Source of the DNA: Allacma fusca
Taxonomy: Eukaryota; Arthropoda; Collembola; Symphypleona; Sminthuridae
Direction of reading: 5' to 3'
Assembly: GCA_947179485.1 (NCBI GenBank)
Contig: OX359245.1
Span: forward strand, 54,113,067 to 54,177,066
DNA length: 64,000 bases
In this document: positions 59,426 through 64,000 of the stretch, one piece after another
Numbering within the stretch: position 1 is the stretch's first letter
Layout of the letters: each line of letters starts with the position of its first letter
The notes under the pieces: model-generated
Told to the model about the DNA's origin: nothing
The model's database searches: none
The model's input: only the letters and a program-made list of their open reading frames with translations
Translations under genes and position numbers: made by a program

Positions 59426-60897
59426 CAGTGCTCGGATTGGGTACAGAAACCGTGTACCCGGGTAAATTATTTCAGTACACGTACCCATACTTGAAACTAC
59501 AATGTAGTACCTGTACCCACAATTTACCCGTACCCGTGATGTACCCAAAATCTGTACCCGTACCCGAGTACCTATTGCTTGTACCCGAGTATTACTCGGG
59601 TACTGTAAGTTCGACCGATTTAAAATCCACAACGACATCTGCCTGCCCACCTGAAAATTTTGAATTTAACCTCCATTAAAAATGCCTGGGGTTTTGGGAA
59701 TTTTTCCTAGGCGTTAAGGGTATCCTATTTCAATTTTTAAAAAATCATTTTAGGCTTTTTGGGATTTATTTTTAATAAAGTAGAATTTCCTTATCAAGCC
59801 AGTTTTTCATCAACGATATAACGTTTTTACAAAACAATATATTTGAACACTGTATAGAAAATGTTATACGGAAAAATTTAAGTTGATTATAATTTTTTTC
59901 AAGTCAAATATTGCGGTTTCAGGAAATAAATGTGGGAGGTAGGATTGAATGTTCATTTTATATTACAGCTTTACAAAACAAACATTCGTAAACTGTCTCT
60001 CACATTTACGGAGTCCGAGACGGAAATTTTCGAACAATGCAGGCGAAATAAGACTCAAATGCAGCCCCATGAAAGTTTTGAAAGCCAATTTCAGATGCCT
60101 CCTCTTTTAACATCAAAATTATCAAGAATAATCAAAGGGACTGAAATATAAATATTGCCTGTAAGGAATGATATTTTCCATTCTAAAATTTTATAAATAT
60201 TCACTGCAATAAATAAGTACTCAAAGTGTCATAAATGTCCAGGATTTAAAATGCTCAAATCGCCTGCACAAAATGCCTTAACATTTTCAAATGGGCAACC
60301 CTGAGTATCTACTTGTAGCATTAAGAAACGGATCTGCGAATAAATGTATATTTATTCCGAACTTATCTCGTAATATGTCTTTAAATAATTTTAAGGTTAC
60401 GCTCCCAATGGAGCTACTTAAATTGAATCTCAAGAACCTGCCCATTGAAATTCTTCTTTGATGAGCTTGACTGCTTAAGTCGATAAACAGGTGATTTTAC
60501 TGACTCTACGCTCTATTTCTTTATTAGATTCCTTGGATGAATTATTAGAAGCGTTAGATGGCAACTACCACGCAGTCATAAGTGAGACGAAGCCACTTGG
60601 TTCTGTCACTAACGCAAGTATCTGTATACAAACAAACAAGCATCTTCACGGTTGGCAGATCTTATTGTTGCAGGGATGGGTGCAGATATTTTAAATAGTG
60701 ATACCCGTATCTGTTGGGTACTGCCCGATTGTCACTGAGTGAGTACCCATACTCGCACCTGTACCCACATTATTGTCTAAAATTCAGAGTACCCCTCTAG
60801 TACCCGCGTACTTGCGAGTACGCAACTTCTGTACCCGGGTAGTACCCATACCCGTACCAATTTACCCAAGTATTACCCGTACCCAGTACGAGCACTG
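59426..60897. mobile_element. Non-autonomous hAT element with GTACCC arrays (1472 bp)
   Basis: The left end CAGTGCTCGGATTGGGTAC pairs with the right end GTACCCAGTACGAGCACTG. An exact 8-bp duplication ATCTAACT flanks it (59418-59425 and 60898-60905). GTACCC/GGGTAC words are dense at about 59440-59610 and 60700-60890. Inside, 59930-60151 and 60530-60694 on the plus strand look weakly coding (TFTESETEIFEQCRR; DSLDELLEALDGNYHAV), perhaps relics of a transposase or captured host sequence. Neither was identified. Confidence 0.92.
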
Positions 60898-60905
60898 ATC
60901 TAACT

Positions 60906-61281
60906 TGATTTAAATACCTCACAAATTAATTACAGTCACACTTGAAACCATTTTTCAGTAAATATATCACCAAACAGGAAAATAATATTTATATTTAAAT
61001 AACAAAATAAATACTTTGACAAAATTCTAAGTAAAAAGGTACTTTCAGAATATTATAAGATTCAAAGTAAGATAAATAACTTCCAGGAAAAATAATTAGG
61101 AAAATGCGGAGAGATTCGCGAGTCCACCTCGACTCTCCGACTTTAGACGATGAATAATTCTATTTCATCAAGTTAGATTCAAAGTGGACCCCAGTAAGTG
61201 TCCCCGTCGCATCACAAATCACAAACGTTTAGCCCTTAACAATAATAATAATTATTACCATTACAACATTCAAACTAATTA
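60906..61281. other. Gene-free stretch
   Basis: AT-rich. No structure was recognised. Confidence 0.3.
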
Positions 61282-61445
61282 TTAGAACTGCATTCCTAGG
61301 TAAGCCTGATACCCCAAGGGCTTGAACACCTGGCCCTCAACGAAGGAGCATTGAAGCAATGCATTCTCAGAACGTTTCTTCTCTCCAACTCCTCCAGCGT
61401 TCCTTGTATTTCCATTGCCGAAAAAGCCTTGCACAATGTATTTAC

Positions 61446-61692
61446 AGCTTCCCCTCGCCATTGCCCGTTGGTGCTGCCTCCACATTGGCTCCAATTGCCA
61501 ACTCTGACATTTTCTCTGTATATGCTTTGGGAATGTCAGCCATACTTTCGCACTCATTACCAGCATTATTTGTAACGGTTTTATTTTCGTTCTGTGACGA
61601 CAAGTTGGATCTTCTGGCCTGGAAATTCGAAGACATCTGTTTGAAAGGATTAACCCCAGGTCGGGTATCCGACTCAAATCTAGACTCATTCT
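61446..61692 (-). CDS. Putative exon of an unrecognised polar protein
   Basis: After a CAG acceptor near 61693 the frame reads ESRFESDTRPGVNPFKQMSS, then NFQARRSNLSSQNENKTV, and on to ELAIGANVEAAPTGNGEG, ending at a GTAAAT donor or stop near 61446. It is rich in Ser, Asn, Gln and Glu and probably disordered. A longer 135-codon frame overlaps it (61282-61689), but its composition (many Arg, Trp, Cys) looks like the shadow. It could belong to one minus-strand gene with the stretch at 58803-59210, the GTACCC element then lying in an intron. Unproven. Confidence 0.28.
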
Positions 61693-61817
61693 GATATTAG
61701 TCTATTATAGTCAACGTAGTCCCCAGCACCTGAGTCGCGACTAATGGGCCGGCGCTCTTTCCCATATTTGACCACTATAGTGATATCGTTTATATAGTAG
61801 AGCCAAAAGTATGTACA

Positions 61818-64000
61818 GCCTTCATAATATTTGTCGCTCCAATTAATTTCTCAGTTTATTTCGTAGTTATAATGACAAATTTGGACTCCAATACACGGTT
61901 TTTAGTTTTTACTCACTCCATCAACTTTCAAGTACAACGGCGTCGTTCAGTTCAATTTTAAATTTCCCTCAGAGTTATAGAATCCTAACGTCTGGTCTTC
62001 AACCAGAGTCCAAGGTAAGCTAGGAGTCGATACACAAAAAACCAAACTACCAACAATATATAGTTTAAGTTTTGCCGGCCCTGAAATTTTCCACAAAATA
62101 TATGAATTAATGTTAACATTTTTCCAAGGCTCTGAAGCTACTCAAGCACAGTCAATTTTAATTACCCTGTGAACCCCTCGGCATACAAATTTACTCTCTA
62201 TTGAAGATAGTTGTGACAATTACTATTCACTAGGAGCCAATGGTTTAAAAAAGGATTTGGGGAGTTATAATTTACAATTATAACTATTCAAGTCTAGTCA
62301 AAAACAAATAAGAGTCGGGAGCATGTCAAGAATTTGACTGTACGAGAGCCAGCGACAATGGTCATCAAGCTCATCGAATGTATCCAACGCGAGTAATCCG
62401 ATTCGAAATTCGTATTCCGATTGAAAAACTCGACATGTTAAGACTGGGGTTTGTAATAATTACCAGAGTGTAGTTGTAGTAATCGATGACACCCTCTCCA
62501 TCCCCAAACAATTCCGGAACGAAAGGTTCCGTCTGATAAACATCCGACACAGAGGTCCATTGCTCTAACATGAGGTTCTCCGAAGATAAGTAAATAACTG
62601 AAGTGTACTTGAACCAGCCAATGAAGCTAAACGTGGTACTGGAAAATAGAAAATTGACTTTATTTCCGGCCAGATCCCAAAAAAATAAATATTTTTTTAG
62701 TACAAGAGGGTCTTACTCCTCGTCGAGGAAAAATCCAGAAAATATAAGCGAAGGGAGGATCATTGTTGGAACAACTTGTAGAGTCATCCGGATGTTTTTC
62801 GACCAAGAGGCAGCCAGATATCCTGAGGAAAAATTAAATCTCATGAATAGTCTTTTACTTTATAGTTCCTAACTGCCTTTAGATTTTAATGTATGGCCCT
62901 TGGAGAATGCTATATGCATATTTTGCGATAGGATCATAGTTAGGGTTACGGTTCCGCCGGACCAGACCGGACCATTTGGACCAAACATTAGTAACGGCGA
63001 GTGTTTTGAAGCAAAATATCCACCGATCCGCATTTATCCCATAGTTGAAGTAGAATCCTTTGCTGCAGGTTTTTTTCGACTATTTTGGGTATTCTTTTCA
63101 AAAGAACCGGCTTGCAAAAGTTTTAGTTTGTGATTTGGTCTGAGCAAATGGTCCGGTGTGGTCCTTCCACAGGATCTGGTCCAAAAATTTTGGAACAGAT
63201 TCTCTGGCCCTGAATGAATTAGATCTGTAATGTATGCATAATTACCCATTGATGCACCACATGCTGCCAGAATACTAAACGTGGTGCAGTGAGAAATGAT
63301 GCGCGTGTAAGGAAGAGTGTATCCAGCTAGATAGAAAACTTGAGGGAAGAAAATCCAAGGGTAGAACATATACAAGGGAAGATCGACGAGGGAGCGCGCC
63401 ACGAAATAAATCCAACTGCGATACATTCCATTCCAATGTTCCCTAAGGAAGATTGGAATTTCATCAGAAAATGTCTGAAAATAGTTACACATTAGCCATG
63501 CCGACGGTCAAGTTGAACAAAATGAATGATGCAGAATGTGAGAAATGAAGAAATAAATTAAAACACCCGGAGCGCCAAGCAACACCACACAATTTCCGAC
63601 GTTGCATGTTGCAGCTCCAGTCAAATAAATAAATAAAATATTGCTTCGAAACGTAAGATAAAAGATATTAAACCTAACGATGATTTCTATGACCCCTGAT
63701 GGAAGACACGCGTTGCAAATTGAGATTAGAACTATTAAACTACAGAGCGGGATAAATACTGCAACTCTCGAGACCAGAACTATACCACGCGAGATGAGTT
63801 CTGGGACTCTCGACACCAGAAGAACGATGCAGTAATTGCTATAGGCATGTAATGCAAGAACAATCTGTGATAAGATACAGGAACTGCGATGTCATTTTGT
63901 AAGATCAGGTATTTAATGCAGAGCCCGCCGCGCTGGGATGCATTCCTAACGGCACAAAATCGGGGTGGCGATGCAGGAACTGCGCGGCGATGCGGGTGAA
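61818..64000. repeat. Segmental duplication, right copy (runs off the window)
   Basis: Copy of 45841-48058, including the last four ABCG exons and their introns. Upstream boundary lost beyond 64000. Confidence 0.9.
61985..63474 (-). CDS. Second ABCG half-transporter, 3' part (4 exons), runs off the right edge
   Basis: Exons are 63474-63246 (229 nt), 62822-62717 (106), 62638-62464 (175) and 62080-61985 (96). Lengths and phases equal those of the complete gene, and all splice sites and the stop are kept. It encodes the last ~200 residues: LVDLPLYMFYPWIFF, a SKNIRMTLQVVPTMILPSLI helix, the loop VPELFGDGEGVIDYYNY and the identical last helix exon. Changes from copy 1 include Asp-Cys to Asp-Thr at the start of the third exon here and Tyr/Ala changes near FYLAGYTLPY. 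No stop or frameshift is seen, so it may be functional. Spacing predicts the next upstream exon just outside, near 64014. The substrate may differ from copy 1. Confidence 0.88.

Noticed and set aside
61282..61689. 135-codon minus frame
   Set aside because: It overlaps another frame with more protein-like polar composition and an acceptor site; Arg/Trp/Cys-rich composition suggests a shadow.

Overview
The window reads as AT-rich arthropod nuclear DNA. Genes are split by GT-AG introns, many of them short. The gene content (C-type lectin, CYP2-type microsomal P450s, an animal FAS-like polyketide synthase and an ABCG half-transporter) fits an arthropod. A springtail-like host is my guess from the CYP2-type expansion, and I cannot prove it from this window. 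All exon structures below were joined by hand from splice signals, reading phase and family motifs.

Layout. 1-1203: 5' part of an unrecognised zinc-finger gene on the minus strand, running off the left edge. 1204-7300: repeat-rich DNA around an intact four-exon C-type lectin gene (minus). 7560-10420: intact cytochrome P450 A (minus). 11670-21264: transposon graveyard with two CACTA/Tnp2-like transposase remnants in opposite orientations, non-autonomous hAT-like elements, a solo LTR nested inside one of them, and other inverted-repeat elements. 25000-32302: complete five-exon polyketide/fatty-acid synthase-like gene (plus) with KS-AT-DH-ER-KR-ACP and no thioesterase. 33166-43700: P450 B (intact), P450 C (pseudogene) and P450 D (intact), all minus. 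46032-50752: complete 12-exon ABCG half-transporter (minus). 51603-61692: a DESI2-like exon, a full-length hAT transposon with a multi-exon transposase broken by a 5-bp tandem duplication, two further hAT elements with perfect 8-bp target duplications, and weak unrecognised coding stretches. 61818-64000: segmental duplication of the ABCG 3' end, the start of a second ABCG gene that runs off the right edge.

How the genes may work together (inference). A polyketide synthase lacking its own release domain sits between microsomal P450 genes and next to a duplicated ABCG exporter. That is the composition of a biosynthetic gene cluster: chain building, oxidation and export. Proximity is all the window shows; co-expression and a product are unknown. 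The P450 copies share identical internal exon lengths and phases, so they come from local duplication, and one copy has decayed.

The second notable theme is the hAT-type elements. Four have exact 8-bp target duplications, and a fifth has an imperfect one. Each carries dense arrays of its own short word near both ends (AAGTTC/CAAGT, GTATTTTG, GTACCC, GTTCAG, TAGGC).
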